Shown: positions 11,999-21,839, counted from the stretch's first letter. The stretch: 64,000 nt of DNA from an uncultured Collinsella sp. (GCA_958445065.1 CAUCQW010000003.1:62001-126000); one strand, 5' to 3'. Translations and numbers: made by a program. The notes: generated from the letters alone by a model not told the origin.

Positions 11999-13771
11999 TC
12001 AGTCGAGCTCGTGCGCACGCGCACCTTCGAACTGCATTCGATAGTAACGGGCATAGGTGCCGCCACGGGCGAGAAGCTCCTCGTGCGTGCCACGCTCCAC
12101 AACGCGACCATGCTCAACGGTCGCAATCTCATCGGCATGCTTAATGGTCGAAAGACGGTGGGCGATGATAATCGTGGTGCGGCCGCGTGCCAGCTCTTCG
12201 AGCGACTCCTGCACCGCCTCCTCGCTCTCGTTATCCAAAGCACTCGTCGCCTCGTCTAAAATCAGGATCTTGGGATTCTTGAGAAACACGCGCGCGATGG
12301 CAACACGCTGCTTCTGTCCGCCCGAAAGACGGCTGCCGCGCTCGCCCACGACCGTGTCATAGCCCTGTGGAAGCGACTCGATAAAGGCATCGATGTTGGC
12401 GCGACGGGCGGCCTCGGCGATCTCTTCCGCCGTAGCGCCCGGCTTGCCGTAGGCGATGTTCTCGCCAATCGTACCGTCAAACAGATAGACATCCTGCTGC
12501 ACCAGGCCGATGGCGCGGCGCAGGCTCTGCTGCGTCACATCGCGCACGTCCTGACCGTCGATGCTAATGGATCCGGCAGCCACGTCATAAAAGCGCGGCA
12601 GCAGCGAACAGGTCGTGGACTTGCCGCCGCCCGAGGGTCCAACCAGCGCGATGGTCTGGCCGGGCTTGATGGACAGATTCATATGGTCGATAACAGGGCG
12701 TCCGTCGGCGCCGCCCTCGCCCAACTCAACATCCTCGTAGCTAAAGCACACGTCGTGATACTCCACGGCGCCGGCGGTCACCCGCAGATCCGTGGCGCCC
12801 GGCTTGTCCTGGATATCCGGGGCAGTCGAGAGTACCTCGTCCATACGCTTAAAGCCGGCGATGGCCTTCTGATACGTTTCGGCCGAATTGACGAGCGTCT
12901 CGAGCGGCGTGCAGAACAGCGAAATATAGAGTGCAAAGGTCGCCATATCGACCGCCTGCAGCTGTCCCTGGGCGACCAGCCAGCCGCCCAGCAGCACCAC
13001 GATCACATAGAGCACACCCGAGAGCAGGCCATACGTCGCGGTATAGACGCCCATGGCGTGATACATGTTCTCCTTGGACGAAAGATAGCGATTGTTGGAG
13101 GCGCGGAACTTGAAGCGTTCGGTCTCCTCATTGGCAAAGCTCTTGACCACGCGCATGCCCGCCAGCGAATCCTGCAGCTGCGCATTGATGCCGCTGATCT
13201 TTTTGCGGTTGTCGCTAAAAACCTCGCGCATGCGCATGTTCTGCCAAAACATGACGACCGCAAACGCCGCCGTCACCACGGCCATGGCGAGCGCGAGCAC
13301 CGGGGCGATGGTAAAGAGGATCACAAACGAGCCGATAATCTCGATGCCGCAGATGATGATCCACTCGGGTACGTGATGCGCCGCCTCGCAGATATCGAAC
13401 AGGTCGTTGACCACGCGGCTCATCATGTCACCCGAGCTGTTGCGGTCGAAGTACGCAAAGCTAAAGCGCTCATACTGGTCGAACAGGTCCTCGCGCATTT
13501 TGGACTCCATGCGCGCGCCCATCACGTGGCCCCAATAGCTCACAAAGTAGCGGCAGGCGCAGCGGACGGCATACATCAGCACCAAGCCCACCGCGATCAT
13601 GCCGAGCGCCTGCATAATGGCAGCCTGACCCTGAGTAAATAGCCCACCGGTCAAATTACGCAGAATAATAGGAAAAGCAAGGTCAATGGCGGCAAGCACC
13701 AGAGCACAAACAGTATCAGCAACAAAAAGCCCCATCTGGGGCTCGTAATACGAAAGAAACCTCTTCAGCAT
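11999..13771 (-). CDS. ABC-type exporter, fused membrane and ATPase domains
   Basis: A 590-residue half-transporter of the MsbA/LmrA type. The first about 320 residues hold six transmembrane helices (starting LFVADTVCALVLAAIDLAFP). The ATPase half has Walker A GPSGGGKST (about 378-386), Q-loop IGLVQQDVYLFDGT, signature LSGGQKQR (about 483), Walker B ILILDEATSALD and the switch His in IIIAHRLST. It would work as a homodimer moving lipids, drugs or peptides outward; the substrate cannot be predicted. The start MLKRFLSYYEPQMG matches the usual N-terminus of this group. The hypothetical membrane protein at 11014-11979 follows after 20 bp. Confidence 0.93.
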   Translation of the reverse strand: MLKRFLSYYEPQMGLFVADTVCALVLAAIDLAFPIILRNLTGGLFTQGQAAIMQALGMIAVGLVLMYAVRCACRYFVSYWGHVMGARMESKMREDLFDQYERFSFAYFDRNSSGDMMSRVVNDLFDICEAAHHVPEWIIICGIEIIGSFVILFTIAPVLALAMAVVTAAFAVVMFWQNMRMREVFSDNRKKISGINAQLQDSLAGMRVVKSFANEETERFKFRASNNRYLSSKENMYHAMGVYTATYGLLSGVLYVIVVLLGGWLVAQGQLQAVDMATFALYISLFCTPLETLVNSAETYQKAIAGFKRMDEVLSTAPDIQDKPGATDLRVTAGAVEYHDVCFSYEDVELGEGGADGRPVIDHMNLSIKPGQTIALVGPSGGGKSTTCSLLPRFYDVAAGSISIDGQDVRDVTQQSLRRAIGLVQQDVYLFDGTIGENIAYGKPGATAEEIAEAARRANIDAFIESLPQGYDTVVGERGSRLSGGQKQRVAIARVFLKNPKILILDEATSALDNESEEAVQESLEELARGRTTIIIAHRLSTIKHADEIATVEHGRVVERGTHEELLARGGTYARYYRMQFEGARAHELD

Positions 13772-13802
13772 GTGATCCTCAAAGAAATATCAGCAACGTA
13801 AG

Positions 13803-13841
13803 GCCCTGGGACAAAGCAATCAGTAGTACTTGTCCCAGGGC
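13803..13841. terminator. Strong hairpin between Nudix gene and ABC exporter
   Basis: GCCCTGGGACAA (13803-13814) pairs perfectly with TTGTCCCAGGGC (13830-13841). It lies 13 bp after the Nudix stop. There is no T-run, so it may be a rho-independent stop of weak type or an mRNA-stabilising stem. Confidence 0.6.
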
Positions 13842-13853
13842 TATCCCCACTCG

Positions 13854-14549
13854 TTAAAGCTCCGTGCCCCCAAGGCGGTGTGCGATGCTGTCGCAGGCCA
13901 AGGCGCCCACGACGGTCTTGGCGTCTTCGATCTTGCCGTCGAGTACGGCGTCGATCAGCTCATGCAGCGGCACCAGGTCCACGTTGACAAACTCGTCATC
14001 ATCGGGGTTGGGCGCATCAAACTCGAGCTTGGTAGCCAAGTAGATGTGGATAATCTCATCGCAAAAACCACAGGACGTGACAATCGACGTCAAAAAGCGA
14101 ATGCGACCAGCCCTAAAGCCCGTCTCCTCATGCAGCTCGCGCTTGGCGCAATCGAGCGGGTCCTCGCCTGGATCGAGCTTGCCGGCGGGAATCTCGACCG
14201 TCACGCGGTCGATGGCGGTGCGGTACTGACGCACCAGTACGATCTTGCCGCTCTCGGTCAGTGCCACAACAGCCGCCGCACCCGGATGGCGAACGATATC
14301 GCGGGCGCTGCGGCGACCGTTGGGCAGCTCAACCTCAAGACGGTGGACGTCGAGGATCTTGCCCTTCCAGGCGCACTCCTCCGAAAGAATCTTCTCGTGC
14401 AGCTCGGCATCGTGCGGGTCGTCATCGCCCAGCACCAGCGCCGGCTCGTCAGCGACCTCGCCACCAGGCTCGCCCTCGGCGTGCCCATACACGCGGCTGT
14501 CCTCTTCGACGATCTGCGCGTCCACGAGCTCTTCGTTCTTCTCGTCCAT
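13854..14549 (-). CDS. Nudix hydrolase, ADP-ribose pyrophosphatase type
   Basis: Nudix family enzyme likely splitting ADP-ribose or a related nucleoside diphosphate derivative. The Nudix box GEDPLDCAKRELHEETGF (about 128-145) has all conserved Gly/Glu residues. The preceding IVLVRQYRTAIDRVTVEIPAGKLD (given here as IPAGKLD) fits the ADPRase subgroup. An acidic N-terminal tail of about 55 residues is extra. The start at 14549 (MDEKNEELV) is preferred because GAGAGGA lies nine bases before it, whereas it touches the alternative ATG at 14558. The gene follows purD by about 20 bp and may be in its operon. Confidence 0.88.
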   Translation of the reverse strand: MDEKNEELVDAQIVEEDSRVYGHAEGEPGGEVADEPALVLGDDDPHDAELHEKILSEECAWKGKILDVHRLEVELPNGRRSARDIVRHPGAAAVVALTESGKIVLVRQYRTAIDRVTVEIPAGKLDPGEDPLDCAKRELHEETGFRAGRIRFLTSIVTSCGFCDEIIHIYLATKLEFDAPNPDDDEFVNVDLVPLHELIDAVLDGKIEDAKTVVGALACDSIAHRLGGTEL

Positions 14550-14570
14550 CCGTCTCATTCCTCTCGGATT

Positions 14571-15875
14571 TTAGGCATCCCAGGCGTCGCGGCCGCGCAG
14601 CGCGCGCAGGCCGATGTCGTGACGCAGGGTCTTGCCCTCAAAATCAATCTTCTCGCAGGCCTCGTAGGCAAGGTTGCGGGCGTTCTCAAACGTATCGCCC
14701 AGCGCGGTCACGGCAAGCACGCGGCCACCATTGGTCACGAGCTGGCCGTCCACCACGGCAGTGCCCGCGTGGTACACGGTCACGTTCTCCATGGCCTCGG
14801 CGTCGGCGATACCGGTAATGACCTTGCCTTTCTCGTAGCTGCCGGGATAACCCGCACTCGTCAGGACAACGGCCACGGCCCACTCGTCGCGCCAGTCGAG
14901 TTCAATCTGATCGAGCTCGCAGTTGGCGCAGGCGAGCATGACCTCGACCAGGTCGTTCTTAAGGCGCGGCAGAACGACCTGCGTCTCGGGGTCGCCAAAG
15001 CGGGCATTGAACTCCAGCACCTTGGGGCCGGCAGGCGTGAGCATAAAGCCGCCGTACAGGCAGCCGCGGTAGTCGATACCCTCGGCAGCGAGCTCGGCCA
15101 CGGTCTGCTCCATGACCTTCACCATGGTGGCGTGCTCCTCGTCAGTCACGATGGGCACCGGGCTGTAGACGCCCATGCCGCCGGTGTTGGGACCAAGGTC
15201 GCCCTCAAGCGCGCGCTTGTGGTCCTGCGAGGTGGCCATGGGGCGCACGGTCTTGCCGTCGGTAAAGGCCAGCAGCGAGCACTCGGGACCAACGAGCATC
15301 TCCTCGATAACCACGGTGTTGCCGGCATCGCCAAAGGTGCCGCCAAAGCACTCGCGCACGGCCTCCTCGGCCTGCTCAAGTTCGGTCGCCACGATAACGC
15401 CCTTGCCTGCGGCAAGGCCGTCGGCCTTGACGACCAGCGGGGCGCCTTGCTCGCGTACGTAGGCGAGAGCCGAAGCCTCGTCGGTAAACGAGCCGTAGGC
15501 TGCCGTCGGAATGCCCGCACGCTCCATGAGCTGCTTGGAGAACAGCTTGGAGCCCTCCATCTGGGCGCCCTCGGCACCCGGGCCAAAGCAGGGAATACCC
15601 GCCGCGCGCACGGCGTCGGCCACGCCCGCCACGAGCGGAGCCTCGGGGCCAATTACCACGAGTCCGCATCCGTGGCTCTGCGCAAACGCCGCCACGGCCG
15701 CAGGATCGCAGTCGTCGAGAACAACGTTCTCGCCGCAGCTCGCGGTGCCGCCGTTGCCCGGCGCGATGTAGAGCTTGCCGGCGCGCGGTGATGCTGCGAG
15801 CTTGGCTGCCAAAGCATGCTCACGGCCGCCGCTGCCCAACAACAGGATGTCGATGGTTTGAGTGTCCGCCTTCAA
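14571..15875 (-). CDS. purD: Phosphoribosylamine-glycine ligase (GAR synthetase)
   Basis: ATP-grasp enzyme joining glycine to phosphoribosylamine, second step of purine synthesis. The 434-residue protein starts [13 protein letters not shown], has the ATP-grasp core ([46 protein letters not shown]) and the C-terminal domain with ARFGDPETQ. No ATG occurs near the proper start. A TTG at 15875 follows GAGGAGG by five bases and gives the expected N-terminus, so TTG is taken as the start codon. Longer in-frame extension upstream looks non-coding. Confidence 0.95.
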   Translation of the reverse strand: MKADTQTIDILLLGSGGREHALAAKLAASPRAGKLYIAPGNGGTASCGENVVLDDCDPAAVAAFAQSHGCGLVVIGPEAPLVAGVADAVRAAGIPCFGPGAEGAQMEGSKLFSKQLMERAGIPTAAYGSFTDEASALAYVREQGAPLVVKADGLAAGKGVIVATELEQAEEAVRECFGGTFGDAGNTVVIEEMLVGPECSLLAFTDGKTVRPMATSQDHKRALEGDLGPNTGGMGVYSPVPIVTDEEHATMVKVMEQTVAELAAEGIDYRGCLYGGFMLTPAGPKVLEFNARFGDPETQVVLPRLKNDLVEVMLACANCELDQIELDWRDEWAVAVVLTSAGYPGSYEKGKVITGIADAEAMENVTVYHAGTAVVDGQLVTNGGRVLAVTALGDTFENARNLAYEACEKIDFEGKTLRHDIGLRALRGRDAWDA

Positions 15876-15929
15876 GGGTGCCTCCTCTATGGATGAATGG
15901 CCCGCTCCGCGCGAGCCCCTTGCAAGCAA

Positions 15930-15971
15930 ATATACCCCTCGGCCGCCCACCCGGGCTGCAAAGGGGTATAT
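15930..15971 (-). terminator. Probable terminator after purA
   Basis: ATATACCCCT (15930-15939) pairs with AGGGGTATAT (15962-15971), with a GC-rich loop. It sits 23 bp downstream of the purA stop. Only a short TTTG follows, so strength is uncertain. Confidence 0.55.
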
Positions 15972-15993
15972 CGCAATAACCAAATAGTCCCGA

Positions 15994-17289
<1,296 letters not shown>

Positions 17290-17346
17290 TTACATTCATG
17301 GCCTGTCTACGCGCCACGCCGGCACGCAGAAGCACAAAACATTCCC

Positions 17347-17375
17347 AGTATACCCGTGCAACGGGCGCCTGTCCT
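17347..17375 (-). promoter_or_regulatory. Putative purA promoter overlapping the dnaB stop codon
   Basis: On the minus strand AGGACA and TATACT are separated by exactly 17 bp, 67 bp upstream of the purA start. The -35 box overlaps the TAG of dnaB, so the two genes are probably separate units with a shared boundary. Confidence 0.5.
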
Positions 17376-18765
17376 ACTCCTCGGCATGTGCCCCATCAAG
17401 CTCATAGAACTTGGTGGATGCCGGCAGGAACATCAGGTCGACGTCGCCGATCGGGCCCGAACGGTTCTTGGCCACGACGATACGCGTAACGCCCTCGTCG
17501 GGTCGATCGTCGCGCGAGGCCTCGGCCTCGTCCGCGGAGCGGTCCAAGAACATAACGATATCGGCGTCCTGCTCGATGGAGCCCGATTCACGAAGGTCGG
17601 AAAGCTGCGGGCGCTTGCCGGTACGGGATTCGACCTGACGCGAGAGCTGCGACAGCGCGATGAGTGGGATCTTGAGCTCCTTGGCCATGATCTTCAGACC
17701 ACGCGACATCTCCGAAACCTCGACGGTACGGCTCTCGGAGCGGCGTCCCGGCGGAGGACTCACCAGCTGCAGGTAGTCCAGGATGATGATGGCCTTCTCC
17801 TTGTTATGGAGCATGCGACGGCTCTTGGCGCGAATCTCGGTCACTGTGGTGCCGGGCGTATCGTCAATCAGAATATCCAGCTTGGATAAGGTCTGCGTGG
17901 CCTCGTTGATATTGGCCCACTGCTCGGGGCTAATGCGGCCCATGCGGAAATCACTGATCGAGATCATGGCATAGGCGCAAATCAGACGCTGGGCAATTTC
18001 CTTGCCCGACATCTCCAGCGAGAAGAAGCCGACGGTATAACCAGCAGCGGCAGCGTTAAGTGCCAGGTTCAGAGCGAACGACGTCTTACCTACAGCAGGA
18101 CGGGCGCCGATGATGATGAGCTGGCCCTCGCGGAAGCCCATGAGCATGCGGTCGAGCGACGGGAAGCCCGTGGGCACGCCCGCAGCCTGGCCACCGGCCT
18201 GGCACACTTCCTCGGCCTCGTTATAGGCCTCGACCATAAACTCGGTCAGCGTCTTGTAGCTCGACTTGACCTCGCGCGCCGTAACCTTGAGCAGCTTGCT
18301 CTCGGCCAGCTCGACAACCTCTTTGGTGTCGGTGGGGGCGTTATATGCCAGCGCGTTGATCTCGTTGGTGGCGCCGATCAGCTCACGCAGCATCGAATCG
18401 CGGCGAACGATGGCGGCATGGTGCTGCCAGTTGACGAGCGACAGGGTCTGACCCATCAACTCCAAAATATACGCTTCGCCGCCCACGGCATCGAGCTTGT
18501 TGATGCTTCGCAGATAATCGATCAGCGAGATGGAGTCGATGGGAATGCGGCTGTTGTACATATCGACCATCGCGGTATAGATGGTCTTATGAATGGGCCG
18601 GTAGAAGTCATCGGGCTGCAGCTCGACCTGGGCCTCTTCGACCACCTCGGGCGATAGCAGCATAGCGGCCAGTACATTGGCCTCTGCATCTTGGTTTTGG
18701 GGAAGACCCAACTTTGAGCCGCGGTCCTCAACCGTCAGCCCGGTCTCCCTATCGTCATATGCCAT
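17374..18765 (-). CDS. dnaB: Replicative DNA helicase
   Basis: Hexameric 5'-3' helicase that leads the fork. The 463-residue protein has the N-terminal helical domain (LPQNQDAEANVLAAMLLSPE, about 19-120), a linker, and the RecA-fold domain with Walker A ARPAVGKTS (about 215), FSLEMS, Walker B IIILDYLQL and the C-terminal LSQLSRQVESR and SDLRESGSIEQDAD. No intein is present. Three in-frame ATGs lie close together at 18777, 18771 and 18765; the last is chosen because GAGG is spaced seven bases before it. The loader candidate dciA is at 33051. Confidence 0.97.
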   Translation of the reverse strand: MAYDDRETGLTVEDRGSKLGLPQNQDAEANVLAAMLLSPEVVEEAQVELQPDDFYRPIHKTIYTAMVDMYNSRIPIDSISLIDYLRSINKLDAVGGEAYILELMGQTLSLVNWQHHAAIVRRDSMLRELIGATNEINALAYNAPTDTKEVVELAESKLLKVTAREVKSSYKTLTEFMVEAYNEAEEVCQAGGQAAGVPTGFPSLDRMLMGFREGQLIIIGARPAVGKTSFALNLALNAAAAGYTVGFFSLEMSGKEIAQRLICAYAMISISDFRMGRISPEQWANINEATQTLSKLDILIDDTPGTTVTEIRAKSRRMLHNKEKAIIILDYLQLVSPPPGRRSESRTVEVSEMSRGLKIMAKELKIPLIALSQLSRQVESRTGKRPQLSDLRESGSIEQDADIVMFLDRSADEAEASRDDRPDEGVTRIVVAKNRSGPIGDVDLMFLPASTKFYELDGAHAEE

Positions 18766-18918
18766 GAGCATCCTCATTCATATCGCTTGCGAGCATCCAT
18801 AGTATCAGCCACGGTCCCAAAACGCGCCGCGCGCCGCCAATCATCACCGAACCAAACGGATGAACGGTCCTGTATATAGGACTTCGACGCAACGTTCACC
18901 ATGACACTCACTCAGCGC

Positions 18919-18958
18919 AAAAAAACAAAAGGGCGCCCTGGTTTCCCAGAGCGCCCTT
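18919..18958 (-). terminator. Rho-independent terminator of the rpsF-ssb-rpsR-rplI operon
   Basis: AAGGGCGC...GCGCCCTT stem with an additional CTGGG/CCCAG portion, read on the minus strand and followed by TTTTGTTTTTTT. It lies 33 bp after the rplI stop. Confidence 0.93.
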
Positions 18959-18990
18959 CTTAGAACAAGATTGTTGCGTTGCAGCAAATG

Positions 18991-19530
18991 CTACTCGGCA
19001 GCAGCCTCAGTCTCGACCTCGGCGGTCTCGGCCTCGGCGACCTCAGCGGCCTCCTCGACCTCAGCCTCGGCAGCGAGCTCCTCGGCGGTAACGCCGACGA
19101 GAACGACAACCTCGGCCTTGATCTCGCGGTACAGCGAGATGGCAACGGTGTGGGCACCGGCAACCTTGATGGGCTTACCGAGCTCGACGCGCTTGCGGTC
19201 GATGTCCATACCGAGCTGAGCCTTGATGGCGTCAGCGATCATAGCGGCGGTAACGGAGCCAAAGAGGATGCCTTCGTCGCCGACCTTGACGTCAACGGTG
19301 ACCGTCTTGCCCTCGAAGGCAGCCTTGGTCTCGTTGGCGGTAGCCAGACGGACGGCCTCGCGCTTGGCGATGTTGTTGCGACGCTCGTCAAGCTGCTTGA
19401 GGTTGCCCTTGGTGGCGGCAACAGCGAGCTTCTTGGGGAACAGGAAGTTCTCAGCGTAACCCTGAGCGACCTCTACGACGTCACCCTCGCCGCCCTTGCC
19501 CTTGATCTCATCGAGAAGAATAACCTTCAT
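18991..19530 (-). CDS. rplI: 50S ribosomal protein L9
   Basis: Binds 23S rRNA near the L1 stalk base. The N-terminal domain MKVILLDEIKGKGGEGDVV and GYAENFLFPKKLA are standard. The long helix and the C-terminal domain (FGSVTAAMIADAI, GKPIKVAGAHTV) follow. The 179-residue length exceeds the usual ~150 because of an acidic Ala/Glu tail of about 30 residues after TAEEL. It is the last gene of the rpsF operon, 15 bp after rpsR. Confidence 0.98.
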   Translation of the reverse strand: MKVILLDEIKGKGGEGDVVEVAQGYAENFLFPKKLAVAATKGNLKQLDERRNNIAKREAVRLATANETKAAFEGKTVTVDVKVGDEGILFGSVTAAMIADAIKAQLGMDIDRKRVELGKPIKVAGAHTVAISLYREIKAEVVVLVGVTAEELAAEAEVEEAAEVAEAETAEVETEAAAE

Positions 19531-19545
19531 GATGCGTCTCCCTTC

Positions 19546-19812
19546 TTAGCCGCGGTCGCGGTTGCCACGAGAGGAAACCACGGGGACGGTGTACGGCAGG
19601 AGAGCCATCTCGCGGGCGCGCTTGATGGCGTTGGCGATGTCATGCTGATGCTGCGTGCAAGCGCCAGTGACGCGACGGGGCTTGATCTTGCCACGGTCGG
19701 TCATGTACTTACGGAGAAGCTGAGTGTCCTTATAGTCGATGAACTCAGTGTTCTCCTTGCAGAACTGGCAGTACTTACGACGCGGCTGACGTGCAGAAAA
19801 ATCATTAGCCAT
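19546..19812 (-). CDS. rpsR: 30S ribosomal protein S18
   Basis: An 88-residue S18 that forms a heterodimer with S6 on the 30S platform. It shows the KYCQFC zinc-type cysteine pair, a later Cys in TGACTQHQ, and the [16 protein letters not shown] core. Cysteine-bearing S18 usually binds zinc. Start ATG at 19812 with AAAGGT nine bases upstream; the further upstream frame is not S18-like. It lies between ssb and rplI. Confidence 0.97.
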   Translation of the reverse strand: MANDFSARQPRRKYCQFCKENTEFIDYKDTQLLRKYMTDRGKIKPRRVTGACTQHQHDIANAIKRAREMALLPYTVPVVSSRGNRDRG

Positions 19813-19883
19813 GTCAAAATACCTTTCATTTGGCAACTTCGGCGAACCGAAGCCGCCTCTCACTCAAAAATAGGTGAACACCC

Positions 19884-20336
19884 TTAGAACGGGATGTCCT
19901 CATCGTAGACGTCGACCGCGGGAGGTGTGGCCACCGGTGCGGCAGGACGTGCTGCGGGCGCGGGAGCTGCGGGGGCGTAACCGCCCTGATCGTAGCCACC
20001 CTGGCCACCACGGGAGCTCATAAACTCGATCTCATCGACGATGACCTCAAGCTTGCTCCGGCGCTGGCCGTCGCGCTCCCAAGAGCTGTAGCGCAGCTTG
20101 CCCTCGATCGCGACCTTGTTTCCCTTTGCCAGGAAACGGCTCACGGCCTCGGCGCGGGTGCCGAACATAGTGCAGTCGACAAAGTTGGGATAGTCCTCCC
20201 ACTCGCCAGTCTGCGCGTTACGGCGACGATCGTTGACGGCGACGCCAAAGGACAGAACCTGGGTTCCGCCGGCGGTGGCGCGCAGCTCGGGATCGCGGGT
20301 GAGGTTACCGGTGATGTTCACTCGATTGATGCTCAT
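19884..20336 (-). CDS. ssb: Single-stranded DNA-binding protein
   Basis: A 150-residue SSB. The OB-fold spans about 1-108 (MSINRVNITGNLTRDPELR, FVDCTMFG, GKLRYSSWERDGQ). A Gly/Ala/Pro-rich flexible linker follows. The acidic protein-interaction tip ends DEDIPF, close to the usual DDDIPF. It covers ssDNA at the fork and recruits partner proteins. It sits between rpsF and rpsR, the classic arrangement. Confidence 0.98.
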   Translation of the reverse strand: MSINRVNITGNLTRDPELRATAGGTQVLSFGVAVNDRRRNAQTGEWEDYPNFVDCTMFGTRAEAVSRFLAKGNKVAIEGKLRYSSWERDGQRRSKLEVIVDEIEFMSSRGGQGGYDQGGYAPAAPAPAARPAAPVATPPAVDVYDEDIPF

Positions 20337-20384
20337 AACTCACTACTTCCTCTTGGGGCACAAGCCCAGTCCAAAACGACAGTC

Positions 20385-20678
20385 TTACTCCTGGTCGTCG
20401 CGACGGACGATCATGTGGCGGACCACAGCGTCGGTGATGCGCAGGACGCGATCAAGCTCGGCGATCTGGGTAGGATCTGCGTGGAAGTTGATGAGGGTGT
20501 AGTCACCATCGGTGAGGTCGTTGATCTCGTAGGCGAGCTTGCGCTTGCCCCACTCGTCAACGGAGTCGACCTTGCCAGCGCCCTCAGCGATCGTGGTATC
20601 GATACGCTTCATAACAGCGAGACGAGTCTCGGGGTCGAGCGACGGGTCAACAAAGAACAGCAGTTCATAAGCCTTCAT
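20385..20678 (-). CDS. rpsF: 30S ribosomal protein S6
   Basis: The 97-residue S6 starts MKAYELLFFVDPSLDPE and contains WGKRKLAYEINDLTDGDY, the typical core. First gene of the operon. The ATG at 20678 follows AGGAGG by seven bases. A promoter and a leader hairpin lie upstream (20705-20778). S6:S18 autoregulation of such leaders is known in bacteria and is plausible here. Confidence 0.98.
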   Translation of the reverse strand: MKAYELLFFVDPSLDPETRLAVMKRIDTTIAEGAGKVDSVDEWGKRKLAYEINDLTDGDYTLINFHADPTQIAELDRVLRITDAVVRHMIVRRDDQE

Positions 20679-20704
20679 ATTGTCACCTCCTCTGGGCAAA
20701 TGTG

Positions 20705-20733
20705 GCTTCAGGTCGTGAAGGTGCGCCTGAAGC
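20705..20733 (-). promoter_or_regulatory. rpsF leader hairpin
   Basis: GCTTCAGG and CCTGAAGC form an 8-bp stem with a 13-nt loop in the transcribed leader, about 27 nt before the rpsF start. It is in the right place for a ribosomal-protein-responsive element (S6:S18 leader). I cannot confirm the conserved bulge motif of that family, so the regulatory role is inference. Confidence 0.4.
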
Positions 20734-20749
20734 AGGAAAAGACTTGGTA

Positions 20750-20778
20750 ATAATATCTTTCAACCTCCTAGGCTGCAA
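20750..20778 (-). promoter_or_regulatory. Putative rpsF operon promoter
   Basis: TTGCAG and TATTAT on the minus strand, 17-bp spacing, about 70 bp upstream of the rpsF start. Confidence 0.65.
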
Positions 20779-21138
20779 GAATATGCAGCTACAACCTCAT
20801 GACCTCCACATATGCCCATGCTTACACAGCACTTCATGCGCGTTCTAACCAAATGCCGACCAAGAACTTGACGGATTTGTGGACAAGATACGGTGCCACG
20901 GGGACAAACTGGGTTAAGTCGCAGGTCAGCGGGCGCATGGTTGTGGTCGCAAAATACATACCAGTGGCTCACAGCACCACCCAAAGATTTTTAAATTCAT
21001 TGCCGAGTCACTTATGAATACCCCTTTTGAACAATTGAGTTAATCAACCACGCTGGTCGGAAGGCGTTTTTTGGTACCTCAAACCCCACTGCAACGCCAA
21101 GCGCGGTCAAGCGCTTTAAAAAATGCCAACTTTTCTGT
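20779..21138. other. Gene-poor interval between rpsF promoter and tRNA-Ser
   Basis: About 360 bp with no convincing gene. Short open frames on both strands (up to about 75 codons) lack ribosome sites and family resemblance. Base composition is somewhat lower in GC than the flanking genes. It may hold decayed coding sequence or upstream control DNA for rpsF. Confidence 0.4.
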
Positions 21139-21166
21139 TTGCACTTTGCGATTCCTCGTGTATACT
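21139..21166 (+). promoter_or_regulatory. Putative tRNA-Ser(GGA) promoter
   Basis: TTGCAC (21139-21144) and TATACT (21161-21166), 16-bp spacing, 17 bp upstream of the tRNA 5' end. Confidence 0.65.
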
Positions 21167-21182
21167 GACTTTCGCATTTAAC

Positions 21183-21273
21183 GGAGAGTTGTCCGAGTGG
21201 CCGAAGGAGCACGATTGGAAATCGTGTAGGCGTCAAAAGCGTCTCCAGGGTTCAAATCCCTGACTCTCCGCCA
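21183..21273 (+). tRNA. tRNA-Ser (anticodon GGA)
   Basis: Class II tRNA with acceptor GGAGAGT/ACTCTCC, anticodon stem CACGA/TCGTG around loop TTGGAAA (anticodon GGA), a long variable arm and a T-arm with GTTCAAATC. CCA is encoded (21271-21273). Followed by its own terminator. Confidence 0.96.
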
Positions 21274-21282
21274 GTTAATTCC

Positions 21283-21312
21283 AAAGCAGGCCTTTGAGCC
21301 TGCTTTGTTTTT
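21283..21312 (+). terminator. Terminator after tRNA-Ser(GGA)
   Basis: AAAGCAGGC / GCCTGCTTT stem followed by TTTGTTTTT. Confidence 0.88.
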
Positions 21313-21321
21313 ACCCCACGC

Positions 21322-21412
21322 GGAGGGGTGGCAGAGTGGTTGAATGCGGCGGTCTCGAAAACCGTTTGGCCTGTATAAGGTCACGAGGGTTCGAATCCCT
21401 CCTCCTCCGCCA
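21322..21412 (+). tRNA. tRNA-Ser (anticodon CGA)
   Basis: Class II tRNA with acceptor GGAGGGG/CTCCTCC-type pairing, anticodon loop CTCGAAA (anticodon CGA) on stem GCGGT/ACCGT, long variable arm, T-loop GTTCGAATC and encoded CCA (21410-21412). Its 3' end is copied in inverted orientation 66 bp further on (21478-21502). Confidence 0.95.
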
Positions 21413-21421
21413 TTTTGGTTG

Positions 21422-21451
21422 AAAAAGCTCCCAACAACGGGAGCTTTTTTT
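21422..21451 (+). terminator. Terminator after tRNA-Ser(CGA)
   Basis: AAAAAGCTCCC / GGGAGCTTTTTTT with a 6-nt loop. Confidence 0.92.
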
Positions 21452-21477
21452 GTTTTGAGTCCCTAACAAGCAAATAC

Positions 21478-21617
21478 GGCGGAGGAGGAGGGATTCGAAC
21501 CCGCCAGGGCGCGGAGCGTAAAGAAAACGCGCCTGTGGCGCGTTTTTAGCGCAGCGCGGTCGGCGTAAGCCGACCGGATAAATTTTGAGCTTCGCTCAAA
21601 ATTTGGACATCCCTCCT
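21478..21617. repeat. tRNA-Ser-derived hairpin element (element A)
   Basis: A 140-nt element. Left end 21478-21502 is a perfect 25-nt inverted copy of the tRNA-Ser(CGA) 3' end (21387-21411). Then come three hairpins: 21524-21546 (10-bp stem, TGT loop), 21557-21576 (8-bp stem, GTAA loop) and 21580-21604 (11-bp stem, TTC loop). The right end is GGAC followed by ATCCCTCCT (21609-21617), the direct tRNA 3' sequence starting in the T-loop. The same architecture recurs behind tRNA-Gly at 59160-59296. No gene is inside. The rest of the gap to 21839 shows nothing definite. Confidence 0.75.
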
Positions 21618-21839
21618 ATTCAGCCACGCCCCCATCGCGGTCGATCCCAGCCCCAAATCTCAAACGCGTACATCACCCTCCAAAACCGACATTTTTGACA
21701 TCTTTGGAGGCTGACGTACATGTTTGGCCCTACGCCCGCATCCAGTCCCGACCGTTTACCGAGCAATAGGGTCGCCAGACCCGTCAACCATGTACTATGT
21801 ACGGGCATTATCTAAACCCGCAATCAGAAGGACCCTATC

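Noticed and set aside
13830..15791. 653-codon open frame opposite purD and the Nudix gene
   Set aside because: Spans two real genes on the other strand and has no motifs.
20760..21236. Small genes upstream of tRNA-Ser
   Set aside because: Frames of 70-75 codons on both strands overlap each other, lack ribosome sites, and one runs through the tRNA gene.
21478..21617. An additional tRNA gene
   Set aside because: Only the 3' part of tRNA-Ser is present, in inverted orientation; no anticodon arm or D-arm can be formed.
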